The notes: generated by a model from the letters alone, not told the origin. 54,139 nt of DNA from Flavobacterium sp. BFFFF2 (GCA_002256385.1 NKJD01000024.1:1-54139); one strand, 5' to 3'; numbered from the stretch's first letter, positions 31,591 to 41,319 are shown. Made by a program: numbers and translations.

Positions 31591-32961
31591 TTAGTGATTT
31601 TTGTGTTGGGTAAAATTGAGTGTAAAGGTATGGTTTCCATTGGAAAATGAATAATGTATATGCACTTGATGATAATCGAGGATACGCTTCACAATGTGCA
31701 AGCCCAATCCAGATCCATTAATATTGGCGGCATTCTGACCTCGGACAAATGGTTTAAATAAGGCGTCTTCTGTCATTCCTAATGGGTCTTGTCCTTGATT
31801 TTCAATAATTACCTCTAAAAAATGACCTGGCGTTTTATTCATTTGCACATGCACCTTCCGATCGGGTGAATAGAGATAGGCATTCCGAAATAAATTGATA
31901 AAAACAATGTCAAGTAGCGGTTTTATGGCCGGATATTCCAATGGCAAATCAGGCGTGTCTTGTAGATTAAAGTGCATACTAAATTCCGGGAAATTGCTTT
32001 TGAGTGTATCAAAAGCATCAAAAACGAGTTCGTCAATGCGTTCAGGCTGCCAATCGTTGGGCAAACTAGCTGTGTTTAAACGAGCCAAAATCAACAAAGA
32101 ACTGATGAGTTCACTTAATTGATTGAGGTCATTGGACATGTTTTGCAAGTATTTCTTAGTAATTTCAGGCTGATGAACTTGCGGCAAAACATTGTCTAAT
32201 TGCAAAATCAAACGACTAATGGGCGTGCGCAATTCATGTGACGCATTGGAGGTAAACTCCCGTTGTGCATTGTAGGAGTGCTGAATGCGGCGCATCATCT
32301 GATTGAATGCCTTGGTAAGCAACGTTAATTCATCGTTTTGTGACCGTTCGTCCATCAAAATGAGCTCGTCGCCCAATGACATGGTGGTAATCTGTTTTTG
32401 AAAGAGATCAAGGGGGAATAATAATTTACGGATAAAATAATAGGTGCTCAACCAAACCAATGCGGTACCCAATATAAATAAAATGAGTAATACTTCTTTC
32501 AGGAAATTAAGTTTGGAATTGCCATAAATATCTTCAGCAGCAATTAAAGTGTAATAATCTTTTTCTTGATGGGTATAAAACAAACCAACCACCTCTTGAG
32601 CACCCTTCACACGGTATATTTTCTTTTTGGTTTTTAATTCTTTTAATTGTTGCTCATTCCAGCCGATTGTTGAATCATCGAGGCTGCTGTAAATCAATTT
32701 GAACTGGTGATCAAATATTAATATTTTTTCATTTAACAACTTATGGATCGAATTTTGGTCGATGAGCTTCAGAATGGTATTATCTACCTCTTTTACTTCC
32801 AGTAATAATTTGGTCGTATTAAAAGCCTTTTCCTCTAAGCGGTCTACAAATTCTTCACGTCTAAAAGTGGAAAATGACCAAAAAATGATCAATGCCGAAA
32901 AAGCATACAACATCGAAAAGATGAAACTGATTGTAATGGAAATGCGTTTTTTGAGCGTCAT
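31591..32961 (-). CDS. Two-component sensor histidine kinase
   Basis: A 456-residue membrane kinase. Membrane helices at about residues 10-30 and 156-178 enclose a periplasmic sensor of about 125 residues, followed by a HAMP linker. H242 in SNASHELRTPISR is the phosphorylated histidine. The ATPase has N-box INLFRNAYLYS and G-box NGSGLGLHIVKR. Its start overlaps the response-regulator stop by 4 nt (ATGA), so the two are a pair. The signal is unknown; its place between murF and rluF suggests an envelope-related stimulus at most. Confidence 0.92.
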   Translation of the reverse strand: MTLKKRISITISFIFSMLYAFSALIIFWSFSTFRREEFVDRLEEKAFNTTKLLLEVKEVDNTILKLIDQNSIHKLLNEKILIFDHQFKLIYSSLDDSTIGWNEQQLKELKTKKKIYRVKGAQEVVGLFYTHQEKDYYTLIAAEDIYGNSKLNFLKEVLLILFILGTALVWLSTYYFIRKLLFPLDLFQKQITTMSLGDELILMDERSQNDELTLLTKAFNQMMRRIQHSYNAQREFTSNASHELRTPISRLILQLDNVLPQVHQPEITKKYLQNMSNDLNQLSELISSLLILARLNTASLPNDWQPERIDELVFDAFDTLKSNFPEFSMHFNLQDTPDLPLEYPAIKPLLDIVFINLFRNAYLYSPDRKVHVQMNKTPGHFLEVIIENQGQDPLGMTEDALFKPFVRGQNAANINGSGLGLHIVKRILDYHQVHIHYSFSNGNHTFTLNFTQHKNH

Positions 32962-33641
32962 TTTTCAGTTTGCAAATAGTAGCCAAAACCTGGTTTGGTG
33001 TGAATTAATTTTACGGGAAATTGCTTGTCAATTTTATTGCGCAAAAAATTTATGTAGACCTCAATAGTGTTCAGATTCGTATCGTATTGTGCATCCCAAA
33101 TCCGTTCGGCTATATGCTGTTTAGACAAGATTCGGCCATTTGATTTGGCCAATAAAACAAGTATTTGGTATTCTTTTTGCGTCAATTTGATGGGTTGCCC
33201 CGCCCTGAAAACCGTATTGGCTGTGACATTAATTTCAAGGTCTTCAATCACAATAATTTCATCGTGCAAAAGGGGTTGTTGGCTTCGGCGAAACAATGCC
33301 AATATCCTGATATACAATTCCTCTAAATGAAATGGCTTGACCAAATAATCATCGGCACCCAAAGCAAAAGCATCTCTTTTGTCATTCAAATCGCCATAAG
33401 CTGTAAGCATCAAAATAGGAACTGATGAATTAGAAGCTCGAATGAGTTTACAAATTTCCAATCCATTTACTTTTGGCACATTGATATCCAACAAGTACAA
33501 ATCAAAAGTATTTCGTTTTAAAGCTCTTAAAAAAAGTTCCCCGTCAAATACCGATTCGCAAGCCAAAGATTTGGAAACCAAATAGGCCCTAATTTCTTTG
33601 GCTAAAATGGGGTCATCTTCAAGCAATAAAATGGCACTCAT
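32958..33641 (-). CDS. OmpR-family response regulator
   Basis: A 227-residue regulator. The receiver has the acidic pair ED at 8-9, phospho-acceptor D52 in LYLLDINVPKVNG, then LMLTAYG and the lysine in DYLVKPFHLEE. The C-terminal winged helix runs from VIEDLEINVTANTVF to NTIEVYINFLRNKIDK and KLIHTKPGFGYYL. It overlaps murF and the kinase gene by 4 nt each (ATGA). It is the cognate partner of the kinase. Confidence 0.95.
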   Translation of the reverse strand: MSAILLLEDDPILAKEIRAYLVSKSLACESVFDGELFLRALKRNTFDLYLLDINVPKVNGLEICKLIRASNSSVPILMLTAYGDLNDKRDAFALGADDYLVKPFHLEELYIRILALFRRSQQPLLHDEIIVIEDLEINVTANTVFRAGQPIKLTQKEYQILVLLAKSNGRILSKQHIAERIWDAQYDTNLNTIEVYINFLRNKIDKQFPVKLIHTKPGFGYYLQTEK

Positions 33642-34939
33642 AAAATCTGATCAAAAAGCGTAACACAGTGTTCTAAAGCCATGCCTCTCGATCCTTTAAT
33701 TAACACCAATGAAGGAAGCCAGTTTGACACTTGTACAGAAGACATAAATGCCTCCCTAGTTTCAAAAAAATGAATTTGATCTGTTACTACTTTATGTGCA
33801 TAAAACAACGGACCAATACAATAGGACGTTGCATTACTCCTAATTAATCGCTGAATTAAATGAGCATGTTCGGCAGCTGCTTCAGTGCCCAATTCTAACA
33901 TATCGCCTAAAATTACTACTTTATGTTCGGCAGTTTGTTGCTCAAAACTATCTAAGGCAGCCTTCATGCTTGAAGGATTGGCGTTGTATGCATCTAAAAG
34001 CAGGGTGTGTCTTCCTTTTTTGATTACTTGCGATCGATTATTTGATGGCACATACTGCTCCAGTGCCATTTTAATTTGTTCGACAGGAATGCTAAAATGC
34101 AATCCAATTGCTAAAGCAGCTGTAATATTGGGCCAGTTATAAGAACCAATAAGTTGTGTGCTTATGGTGTTCCCATTGTAATCGATTTGCACAAAGGGCG
34201 TAAGTGATACTCGTTGAATTTGAAAGTCGCAGTCCGAATTTTGATAACCAAATTTAATTTGTTCAGTGCCTTCTGCTTGTTTCAGTTGAAGTGAATCGTC
34301 TGCATTAACAAACACTTTTCCAACATGCTCACGCAGGAAAGTGTACATTTCACTCTTCCCTTTGATAACACCTTCAACGCCGCCAAAGCCATCTAAATGG
34401 GCTTTACCAAAATTGGTAATATATCCGAAATTGGGTTTGGCAATGCGGCACAGTTGTTCAATTTCACGTTGGTGATTGGCCCCCATTTCAACCACACCAA
34501 TCTGTGTTTCCGCAGTAAATGACAACAATGTCAAAGGAACGCCAATGTGGTTGTTTAAATTACCAATTGTTGCTTTTGTTACATATTTAGTTTGCAATAC
34601 TGCATTGATCAATTCTTTAGTGGTGGTCTTGCCATTGCTTCCCGTTAAGGCAATAATGGGCAATTGTAATTGATCTCGGTGGTACGTCGCCAAATCTTGT
34701 AATGCTTCGAGCACATTTGGAACCAAGTAGGTATTTTTGATATGAGCGAACGATGGCTCATCGATTACAATAGCATTTGCTCCTTTTTCTAAAGCCTCCT
34801 CAATAAAATCATGCGCATTAAATTGTGGTCCTTTCAACGCAAAAAACAAAACCCCTGTTCTGATTGAACGCGTATCAATACATACTCCATCACTTTGTTT
34901 AAAAATGGAATATAAACTTGGAATGGTTGTGAAAATCAT
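33638..34939 (-). CDS. murF: UDP-N-acetylmuramoyl-tripeptide-D-alanyl-D-alanine ligase
   Basis: A 433-residue Mur ligase that adds D-Ala-D-Ala to the muramyl tripeptide, the last cytoplasmic step of the peptidoglycan precursor. The N-terminal domain has DTRSIRTGVLFFALKG. The ATP site is LTGSNGKTTTKEL at about residues 98-110. GVVEMGANHQREIEQL and LDAYNANPSSMKAALD complete the signature. It heads an operon with a two-component pair, rluF and yjdM. It follows gldJ on the same strand, but a terminator separates them. That gldJ-murF order is seen in flavobacteria. Confidence 0.95.
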   Translation of the reverse strand: MIFTTIPSLYSIFKQSDGVCIDTRSIRTGVLFFALKGPQFNAHDFIEEALEKGANAIVIDEPSFAHIKNTYLVPNVLEALQDLATYHRDQLQLPIIALTGSNGKTTTKELINAVLQTKYVTKATIGNLNNHIGVPLTLLSFTAETQIGVVEMGANHQREIEQLCRIAKPNFGYITNFGKAHLDGFGGVEGVIKGKSEMYTFLREHVGKVFVNADDSLQLKQAEGTEQIKFGYQNSDCDFQIQRVSLTPFVQIDYNGNTISTQLIGSYNWPNITAALAIGLHFSIPVEQIKMALEQYVPSNNRSQVIKKGRHTLLLDAYNANPSSMKAALDSFEQQTAEHKVVILGDMLELGTEAAAEHAHLIQRLIRSNATSYCIGPLFYAHKVVTDQIHFFETREAFMSSVQVSNWLPSLVLIKGSRGMALEHCVTLFDQIL

Positions 34940-34943
34940 GATG

Positions 34944-34974
34944 TAAAAAAAAGAAAGCCCAATTAAGGGCTTTC
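34944..34974 (-). terminator. Terminator of gldJ
   Basis: GAAAGCCC-AATTAA-GGGCTTTC at 34953-34974 is a perfect 8-bp stem followed on the minus strand by eight Ts. It sits between gldJ and murF. Confidence 0.85.
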
Positions 34975-34980
34975 GTAGTA

Positions 34981-36690
34981 TTAATTTCTTGGACGTTTCT
35001 TTTTATCACTTTTTGGTCCTACACGCGACATGGCGCAACGGAAACCAATAAAGTCAGTGGCCATATCTTGTGGAAAATATCTGCGTTGTGCAGGATCTAG
35101 CCAATAGGCTCTATCTTTCCATGAACCACCTTTATATACTCGCACATTGTCGTTGATCAATGTGGTTCGTTTGCTTGATTTGTCAAATTTACGAACCATG
35201 TTTCCTAAACTGTCCACTGATACATTATGTACTGGTGAATCGTACATACGCTCATTGTCTTTCTTTTTACCTTTCTCGTCACCGCCTTCTGAATTGGCGA
35301 ACTTGAAGAAACGAGTCGATTGTTTATCACCATCTCGGTAGTTGCGGTTATCCGATTGAGAGAAATTTACACGTAAATAGGTTTCTTTTTCATCAACAGG
35401 AACTTTTGATATTTCACCTGGGAAATTACGGGCAATAATTTTGCCATTTGATAAGGTGTCATATTTCTGCGTTTCAGCAGTAACCATTTCTACTTTACCA
35501 TCGTCACCTATTTTATTTTTGGTGTACACGTTACCACGATAGTAGTTGAAATCACTTGCTTCATCATCAACCATTGGACGATAAACATCAGCTACCCATT
35601 CAGCTACGTTTCCTGCCATATCATACAAACCAAAATCGTTTGGAGGATACTGTTTTACTTTATTAGTGATATCTGCATTGTCATCAGACCATCCTGCAAT
35701 TCCACCGTAATCTCCTTTTCCTTGTTTGAAGTTGGCTAATTGATCACCTTTGTATTTACGTTTGCTTGAACGTGTGTAACTTCCTGACCAAGGATATTTC
35801 TTTTGACCACGGTAAGAGTTATATTCACGTTGACCTATGTCAGCTGCTGCTGCATATTCCCATTCTGCTTCAGTTGGCAAACGGTAATCCGGCGAAATTT
35901 CTCCGGACGAAATTTGAGCATAAATGTTTTTATTTTCTTTAGCTGCACCGTCTTTACCAGCTTTAGGTGCCTTCGCTTTGGAATTGTTTTTACCTTTCAA
36001 AACAATTTTATCATCACCTCCGAAAGTTAATGTAGGTGCACTTAAATAAGTTTCCGTACTAAATGTTTTTTCACCATTTATACTAGAAACTTTTGAGTCT
36101 TTTTTCAAAAACCCATCGCGCTCTAACACAGATTCATTTACCCGATCTGTTCGCCATTTGGCAAACTCGGCAGCTTGAATCCAATTGACACCTACCACTG
36201 GGTACTCCGCATAAGCAGGGTGACGCAAATAGTAATTGGTCATGGTTTCATTATAACCCAATCGGCTTCTCCACACCAATGTATCAGGAGACGCACCAGT
36301 ATAGATGTTTTTGTAGTTTTCTTGATCTGGAGGAAAAACGCGTTTCAACCAATCCAAGTATTCCATGTACATCATGTTGGTCACTTCCGTTTCATCCATA
36401 TAGAATGATTGAACGTGTTGCTGATTTGGAGAATTGTTCCAATCATGCATCACATCGTCCTGGACTTTACCCATGGTAAAAGTTCCACCTTCAACAAGCA
36501 CCAAACCTGGACCTGTCTCTTGCTTCTGATATTTTGAAGCAAATTGGAACCCTCCTTTGGGGTCATTGATTTTCCATCCAGTGGCTTTGGATACATTTTT
36601 CGAACTTGACTTTTTGCTGCAACTGGACATTGACCCCGTGAGTACAACGGCCAACAGAAGGTTCAGACTTAAAATTCTACTTACTTTCAT
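34981..36690 (-). CDS. gldJ: Gliding-motility lipoprotein GldJ
   Basis: A 569-residue lipoprotein. The signal peptide MKVSRILSLNLLLAVVLTGS ends in lipobox MSSC. The mature part is a formylglycine-generating-enzyme-like (SUMF1) fold: LVEGGTFTMG, DETEVTNMMYMEYL, YRLPTEAEWEYAAAA, GLYDMAGNVAEWVADVYRP and closing FIGFRCAMSRVG. A long insertion lies between GVNWIQAAEFAKWR and the TEAEWEY motif. GldJ is needed for gliding and for stability of the T9SS component GldK in Flavobacterium. It ends at a strong terminator before murF. The catalytic cysteines of true sulfatase activators are not evident. Confidence 0.93.
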   Translation of the reverse strand: MKVSRILSLNLLLAVVLTGSMSSCSKKSSSKNVSKATGWKINDPKGGFQFASKYQKQETGPGLVLVEGGTFTMGKVQDDVMHDWNNSPNQQHVQSFYMDETEVTNMMYMEYLDWLKRVFPPDQENYKNIYTGASPDTLVWRSRLGYNETMTNYYLRHPAYAEYPVVGVNWIQAAEFAKWRTDRVNESVLERDGFLKKDSKVSSINGEKTFSTETYLSAPTLTFGGDDKIVLKGKNNSKAKAPKAGKDGAAKENKNIYAQISSGEISPDYRLPTEAEWEYAAAADIGQREYNSYRGQKKYPWSGSYTRSSKRKYKGDQLANFKQGKGDYGGIAGWSDDNADITNKVKQYPPNDFGLYDMAGNVAEWVADVYRPMVDDEASDFNYYRGNVYTKNKIGDDGKVEMVTAETQKYDTLSNGKIIARNFPGEISKVPVDEKETYLRVNFSQSDNRNYRDGDKQSTRFFKFANSEGGDEKGKKKDNERMYDSPVHNVSVDSLGNMVRKFDKSSKRTTLINDNVRVYKGGSWKDRAYWLDPAQRRYFPQDMATDFIGFRCAMSRVGPKSDKKKRPRN

Positions 36691-36926
36691 ACGTGTTGGA
36701 GGTAATAAACTTTAGTGGCGCAATTTAGGAATTAACCCGAATAATGCAACAACCTCAAAAATTAATAATTCATTAGTTTTTTCAGAAATTGCTAAATACT
36801 TGTTTTAGTGGCGTTTTGAAAATGATATTTTTTTACACCTTACATATATAACGCCCAAAAACAACATATATTATAAATGTAGTCGACCATTCTGAATTCC
36901 GCAATCAAAAAAATAGGGCTTCTTTG

Positions 36927-36934
36927 TATCTTTG
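36927..36934 (+). promoter_or_regulatory. -7 box (TATCTTTG) upstream of lipA
   Basis: Matches TAnnTTTG and ends 17 nt before the lipA ATG. No TTG at the -33 distance. The rest of the divergent gldJ-lipA gap (36691-36926) is AT-rich with no dyad that I trust. Confidence 0.45.
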
Positions 36935-36951
36935 CGCAAAATACCATCACC

Positions 36952-37821
36952 ATGGAATTGAATACAGACACAAAATTGCCTGCTAGCAAACCCAAGTGGC
37001 TTAAAGTAAAATTGCCAATTGGTCAGAAATATACAGAATTACGAGGGCTTGTTGAACAATATAAACTCAACACCATTTGCACTTCGGGCAGTTGCCCAAA
37101 TATGGGGGAATGTTGGGGCGAAGGCACCGCCACTTTTATGATTTTAGGCAATGTTTGTACTCGTTCATGCGGGTTTTGCGGGGTTAAAACAGGACGACCT
37201 GAGCAAGTTGATTGGGACGAACCCGAAAAAGTGGCCAAATCCATTAAAATAATGAACATCAAACACGCGGTGCTGACCAGTGTTGATCGAGATGATTTAA
37301 AGGACATGGGCTCAATTATATGGGTCGAAACCATTCAGGCAGTTCGCAGAATGAACCCAACCACCACGATGGAGACATTGATTCCTGACTTTCAAGGCAT
37401 CACAGATCATTTAGATCGGTTAGTGACTGCAGGCCCAGAAGTCATTTCACATAATATGGAAACAGTGCGTCGATTAACCCGCGAAGTACGCATTCAGGCA
37501 AAATACGACCGCAGTTTAGAAGTGCTCCGCTATTTAAAAGAAAAAGGAGCCCGACGAACCAAATCGGGCATTATGTTAGGTCTGGGCGAAACCGAAGACG
37601 AAGTCATTGAAACGTTGCATGATTTAAAAAATGCACAAGTTGATATTGTTACTATTGGACAGTATTTGCAACCAAGCAAAAAACATTTGCCAGTTAAAGA
37701 ATACATCACGCCCGATCAATTCAAAAAATACGAAGAAATCGGAAAGGCCCTAGGATTTAGACATATTGAAAGTGGTGCTTTGGTACGTTCGAGTTATCAT
37801 GCCGAAAAACACATTCATTAA
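36952..37821 (+). CDS. lipA: Lipoyl synthase LipA
   Basis: A 289-residue radical-SAM enzyme inserting two sulfurs into octanoyl groups on lipoyl domains. Both iron-sulfur clusters are visible: the auxiliary cluster cysteines C43, C48 and C54 ([12 protein letters not shown]) and the radical-SAM CxxxCxxC at C69, C73 and C76. The closing serine ligand is in RSSYHAEKH near the end. Length is normal. It is followed 3 nt later by the gap gene, an odd but tight pairing. Confidence 0.97.
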   Translation: MELNTDTKLPASKPKWLKVKLPIGQKYTELRGLVEQYKLNTICTSGSCPNMGECWGEGTATFMILGNVCTRSCGFCGVKTGRPEQVDWDEPEKVAKSIKIMNIKHAVLTSVDRDDLKDMGSIIWVETIQAVRRMNPTTTMETLIPDFQGITDHLDRLVTAGPEVISHNMETVRRLTREVRIQAKYDRSLEVLRYLKEKGARRTKSGIMLGLGETEDEVIETLHDLKNAQVDIVTIGQYLQPSKKHLPVKEYITPDQFKKYEEIGKALGFRHIESGALVRSSYHAEKHIH

Positions 37822-37824
37822 ATA

Positions 37825-38841
37825 GTGGAAACGCAGCAACCACCCATTCGGGTAGCCATCAATGGATTTGGCCGCATCGGCCGAACCTTTTTTCGGCTCA
37901 GTCAATCATTTCCTGAAATCGAGGTCGTAGCCATCAACGACTTGGCCGATGCCCCTACCCTAGCCCATTTGCTTAAGTACGACAGCATTCATGGACGGTT
38001 TAATGGGACGGTTTCAAGCACACTCAACGATATCTTGGTTGGCGAAGAACGCATTCCAGTTTTTCATGAAAAAGACCCAAAACATTTACCGTGGAGCCAG
38101 CTGAAAGTAGACATCGTATTAGAAAGCACAGGGAAATTCAAAACGACTGCTTCACTGCATGGACACTTGGATGCAGGAGCCAGGCGTGTGCTACTGTCTT
38201 CACCGCCAGACGATGACCTTATACCTATTATAGTAATAGGAATCAACGATGAATTGTTAAGTGCCCAACAAGACATTGTTTCCAATGCGAGTTGCACCAC
38301 CAACAATGCTGCTCCCATGTTGCAATTGATACAGGAACTGTGTGGCATCAATCAAGCCTATATAACCACTGTGCATTCATACACTACTGACCAAAGTTTG
38401 CACGATCAACCTCATCGTGATTTGCGCAGGGCCCGAGCAGCTGCACAATCAATTGTGCCAACCACTACTGGTGCCGCCAAAGCACTGACCTCTCTTTTCC
38501 CAGAATTGGAAAAGAAACTTGGTGGATGTGGCATTCGTGTCCCGGTTCCAGACGGTTCGCTTACCGACATCACATGCTCGGTGCAACGCCCTATAAGCAT
38601 TCAAGAACTCAATAAGGCCTTTCAGCAAGCGGCTCTTGGAAGGTGGAAAGGCATAGTCGAATACACCGAAGACCCGATTGTTTCGGTCGATGTGTTGCAC
38701 AACACGCATTCGTGTGTTTTTGACGCCCAACTTACCTCTGTGATTGACACGATGGTGAAAGTGGTAGGCTGGTATGACAATGAAACGGGCTATTCATCAA
38801 GGCTCATTGACTTAATCATAAAATGGCAGCAAAAGATTTAA
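37825..38841 (+). CDS. gap: Glyceraldehyde-3-phosphate dehydrogenase, type I
   Basis: A 338-residue NAD-binding dehydrogenase. The Rossmann start is VAINGFGRIGRTFFR, D39 follows in AINDL, and catalytic C157 lies in NASCTTNNAAP, with the general base in TTVHSYTTDQ. RAAAQSIVPTTTGAAKAL and WYDNETGYSSR complete the family pattern. The usual second cysteine of the SCTTNC motif is Asn. The GTG start lies 3 nt after lipA, so it is probably translated by reinitiation. It could be a divergent second copy rather than the main glycolytic enzyme. Confidence 0.92.
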   Translation: METQQPPIRVAINGFGRIGRTFFRLSQSFPEIEVVAINDLADAPTLAHLLKYDSIHGRFNGTVSSTLNDILVGEERIPVFHEKDPKHLPWSQLKVDIVLESTGKFKTTASLHGHLDAGARRVLLSSPPDDDLIPIIVIGINDELLSAQQDIVSNASCTTNNAAPMLQLIQELCGINQAYITTVHSYTTDQSLHDQPHRDLRRARAAAQSIVPTTTGAAKALTSLFPELEKKLGGCGIRVPVPDGSLTDITCSVQRPISIQELNKAFQQAALGRWKGIVEYTEDPIVSVDVLHNTHSCVFDAQLTSVIDTMVKVVGWYDNETGYSSRLIDLIIKWQQKI

Positions 38842-38851
38842 AATTCTGCGC

Positions 38852-39271
38852 ATGAAAAATCAAGTTTTTAAAAGTAGGTTTGGCTGGTGTTTACAAGGTT
38901 TTGTGGCTTTGATATTCGGCCTTGATTTTATTATTAAACAAAATGTGTCCGTTGCTGACTTGGCTATGTTGTCCGTTTTACAAGGCCTTGTGCTATTTTT
39001 AAACCTAACAACCCAATATATTATTTCACCAAATGAACTTATTATTAAAATGGGGTTTTTCAAATTTGCTGCGATTCCATTTGGTTCAATCCAAAAAATA
39101 GAAACCAGCCGGGTATTGTTAAGTAGCCCTGCTCCTTCTTGGGATCGTTTGGCAATTACATATAATGCCGGAAGCACGATTTATATTTCACCCGACAATA
39201 AAAAACAGTTTGCTGAAATGGTGCAAGCAAAAAACCCCGCTGTTATTGTAAACGTGACCTCAAAGAACTAG
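38852..39271 (+). CDS. Membrane-anchored bacterial PH-domain-like protein
   Basis: A 139-residue protein. Two hydrophobic helices at about residues 13-30 and 38-56 are followed by a short beta-rich domain starting TTQYIISPNELIIKMGFFKFAAIPFGSIQKIE. It has the strand-turn pattern of bacterial PH (bPH) domains, which follow two-helix anchors. The function is unknown. It starts 10 nt after gap and ends 1 nt before the glycosyltransferase ATG. Confidence 0.7.
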   Translation: MKNQVFKSRFGWCLQGFVALIFGLDFIIKQNVSVADLAMLSVLQGLVLFLNLTTQYIISPNELIIKMGFFKFAAIPFGSIQKIETSRVLLSSPAPSWDRLAITYNAGSTIYISPDNKKQFAEMVQAKNPAVIVNVTSKN

Positions 39272-39272
39272 G

Positions 39273-40574
39273 ATGTCCAACAAAAAAAAGGTGCTCATCA
39301 TCAGTTATTACTGGCCACCCGCCGGCGGGCCAGGCGTGCAACGTTGGCTGAAATTCGTGAAATATTTACCTGAATTTGACATTGAACCCATTGTTTATAT
39401 TCCTGAAAACCCCACTTATCCTATTATTGATCAGGCGCTGTTAAATGAAGTTTCACCTGGTATTACGCTATTAAAATATCCGATTGTAGAACCTTACGGC
39501 TTTGCCACTTTGTTTTCGGCAAAAAAAACCAAGAAAATAAGTTCGGGGCTGTTGCCAGTTGCCAAGAAACAAACATTTTTGGAACGCTGCATGCTTTGGG
39601 TACGAGGTAATATATTTATTCCGGATGCGCGTTTTTTGTGGGTCGATCCATCGGTTAAATTCTTAACATCATACTTGCAAAACAACCCAGTAGACTTGGT
39701 CGTTACGACCGGACCTCCACATAGTTTACATTTAATTGGGCTAAAGCTAAAACAACAAACTGCCTGCACTTGGTTGGCCGATTTTCGTGATCCGTGGACA
39801 ACAATTGGCTATTATAAAGCATTAAAATTATCGGGTTATGCCGACCGAAAACACCGGGCATTAGAAAAAAAGGTGTTGCAAACGGCCGATCAGATTTTGG
39901 TTACCAGCCCCACCACTGCGGCTGAATTCAGTGCAATTACCCAACGCCCGATTCAGGTAATAACCAACGGTTATGACACCGAACAAGTGCCAAAAACCAC
40001 CAAAGATGCTTGTTTTTCCTTGGCTCATATTGGCTCCCTGCTTTTGGACCGAAACCCACTGGTATTATGGCGTGCATTGCGAAGTTTAACCCAAGAAAAC
40101 GAGTCATTTAGCGCTGCATTTAAACTCAAACTAATCGGGGCGGTAAGTCCTGAAGTGCTGCAAACCATTCATGAGATGGAATTGTCTGAATATTTAGAAA
40201 TGCCTGGCTACATACCTCATAATGAAGCCCTAGTTCAACAGCGCAGCTCGCAAGTACTACTATTAATTGAAATTGATCATACTGAAACCCGTTGCATTTT
40301 GCCAGGTAAACTTTTTGAATACATGGTTTCGGGATGTCCTATTTTGGCTTTTGGACCTGAACAATCAGACATGGAACCTATTATAAGATCAACCAATACG
40401 GGACAATTTTATCCATATTCCGCGCAGGAGGAAACCATCAAAACACAAATATTACATTGGTTTAACGAATTTCAATTAGGAACCCTTCAATCAAATGGTG
40501 TGGGCTTGCAACACTATCACCGCAAAGCGTTAACGGCTGAATTGTCAAAATTGATTTTTGCAATAACCCAATAG
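39273..40574 (+). CDS. Glycosyltransferase, GT4-like
   Basis: A 433-residue GT-B glycosyltransferase. The N-terminal domain begins VLIISYYWPPAGGPGVQRWLKFVKYLPEF, and TWLADFRDPWTT lies near residue 168. The C-terminal domain has VITNGYDTEQ, LAHIGSLLLDRNP, then LPGKLFEYMVSGCPILAFGP, the donor-binding EX7E-like region. It probably adds a sugar to a cell-surface polysaccharide or lipid; donor and acceptor are unknown. No other glycan genes are nearby. Confidence 0.85.
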   Translation: MSNKKKVLIISYYWPPAGGPGVQRWLKFVKYLPEFDIEPIVYIPENPTYPIIDQALLNEVSPGITLLKYPIVEPYGFATLFSAKKTKKISSGLLPVAKKQTFLERCMLWVRGNIFIPDARFLWVDPSVKFLTSYLQNNPVDLVVTTGPPHSLHLIGLKLKQQTACTWLADFRDPWTTIGYYKALKLSGYADRKHRALEKKVLQTADQILVTSPTTAAEFSAITQRPIQVITNGYDTEQVPKTTKDACFSLAHIGSLLLDRNPLVLWRALRSLTQENESFSAAFKLKLIGAVSPEVLQTIHEMELSEYLEMPGYIPHNEALVQQRSSQVLLLIEIDHTETRCILPGKLFEYMVSGCPILAFGPEQSDMEPIIRSTNTGQFYPYSAQEETIKTQILHWFNEFQLGTLQSNGVGLQHYHRKALTAELSKLIFAITQ

Positions 40575-40654
40575 TTTTTACACTTTCCCATTTTTCAACT
40601 CCAAATGCAACCGCAAATTCAGCACAGATTTTAGTTTCTGGTGAAAAAGAAACA

Positions 40655-40689
40655 AAAGGCCCATTCATCTAATTGATGAATCGGCCTTT
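40655..40689. terminator. Bidirectional terminator between convergent genes
   Basis: AAAGGCC-c-ATTCATC at 40655-40669 pairs with GATGAAT-c-GGCCTTT at 40675-40689: 14 bp with one mismatch, flanked by A- and T-rich DNA. It lies between the glycosyltransferase (plus) and the HTH gene (minus). Confidence 0.8.
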
Positions 40690-40709
40690 CGGTTTTCAAA
40701 TTGACCCAC

Positions 40710-41072
40710 TTAATCCATTTGAGGCAACATGCTTCGGCGCGACAATAAAGTCAGCACTGCAGACATCGTTGATTCATGGTTGTGTATGAGCCAGGGTGTT
40801 TTTACAGTCACTTCCAAACCTAAATTGTCTTGGGTTGAATAAATGTTCTTTGTAGGATCACTTCGTCTGTAGTGACTGGCTGGTACATTTAAGAATAAGG
40901 TGTAAGGCACGTCAAATATTTGAGCGAGTCGCCTAATTTTGTCCAGCTTGATTTGCAAACATTCTTTTTGTTCCCATTTGCAAATGGTAACTTGACTGAC
41001 GCCGATTTTTTCGGCAAGGTCCAATTGAGACCAATTGCGCTCATGGCGCAACGTACGGATAATAGATTCCAT
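40710..41072 (-). CDS. XRE-family helix-turn-helix regulator
   Basis: A 120-residue protein. Residues 4-62 form an XRE/Cro helix-turn-helix (RTLRHERNWSQLDLAEKIGVSQVTICKWEQKE, then RLAQIFDVP). The C-terminal half has no recognised domain and ends with a polar segment containing LLSRRSMLPQMD. It has its own promoter and a pair of direct repeats in its leader, which suggests autoregulation. Confidence 0.88.
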   Translation of the reverse strand: MESIIRTLRHERNWSQLDLAEKIGVSQVTICKWEQKECLQIKLDKIRRLAQIFDVPYTLFLNVPASHYRRSDPTKNIYSTQDNLGLEVTVKTPWLIHNHESTMSAVLTLLSRRSMLPQMD

Positions 41073-41073
41073 A

Positions 41074-41102
41074 GGCTTATAAGTTAGGTTAAATGGCTTA
41101 TA
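41074..41102 (-). promoter_or_regulatory. Direct-repeat candidate operator of the HTH gene
   Basis: GGCTTATA at 41074-41081 and at 41095-41102, spaced 21 bp, directly before the start codon and inside the predicted leader. A partner TTGCTTAAACC follows. Confidence 0.4.
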
Positions 41103-41140
41103 GAAATTGCTTAAACCATTTCATTATTAAATTATTGAGT

Positions 41141-41170
41141 CAAAAATAACAGAAAAAAAGACAACTTCAA
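41141..41170 (-). promoter_or_regulatory. Promoter of the HTH gene
   Basis: On the minus strand TTG at 41168-41170, a 19-nt spacer and TATTTTTG at 41141-41148 match the Bacteroidota consensus well. The predicted leader is about 60 nt. Confidence 0.6.
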
Positions 41171-41319
41171 CAACAGCTGCTATTTTATAATTTTGGTTAT
41201 TTTTTAATAGGATCACTATTGAATGTCATCGTACATTGACTTTCATTTTACAGGTTCATCATCACAATCATTCCAAGTTGTAAAAATGAATTTCTTTATG
41301 GAGATATCTTCATAAACTG

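Noticed and set aside
40621..40690. Possible tRNA or riboswitch in the glycosyltransferase-HTH gap
   Set aside because: The folding is fully explained by a single terminator stem; no cloverleaf or CCA end is seen. No tRNA was found anywhere in the window.
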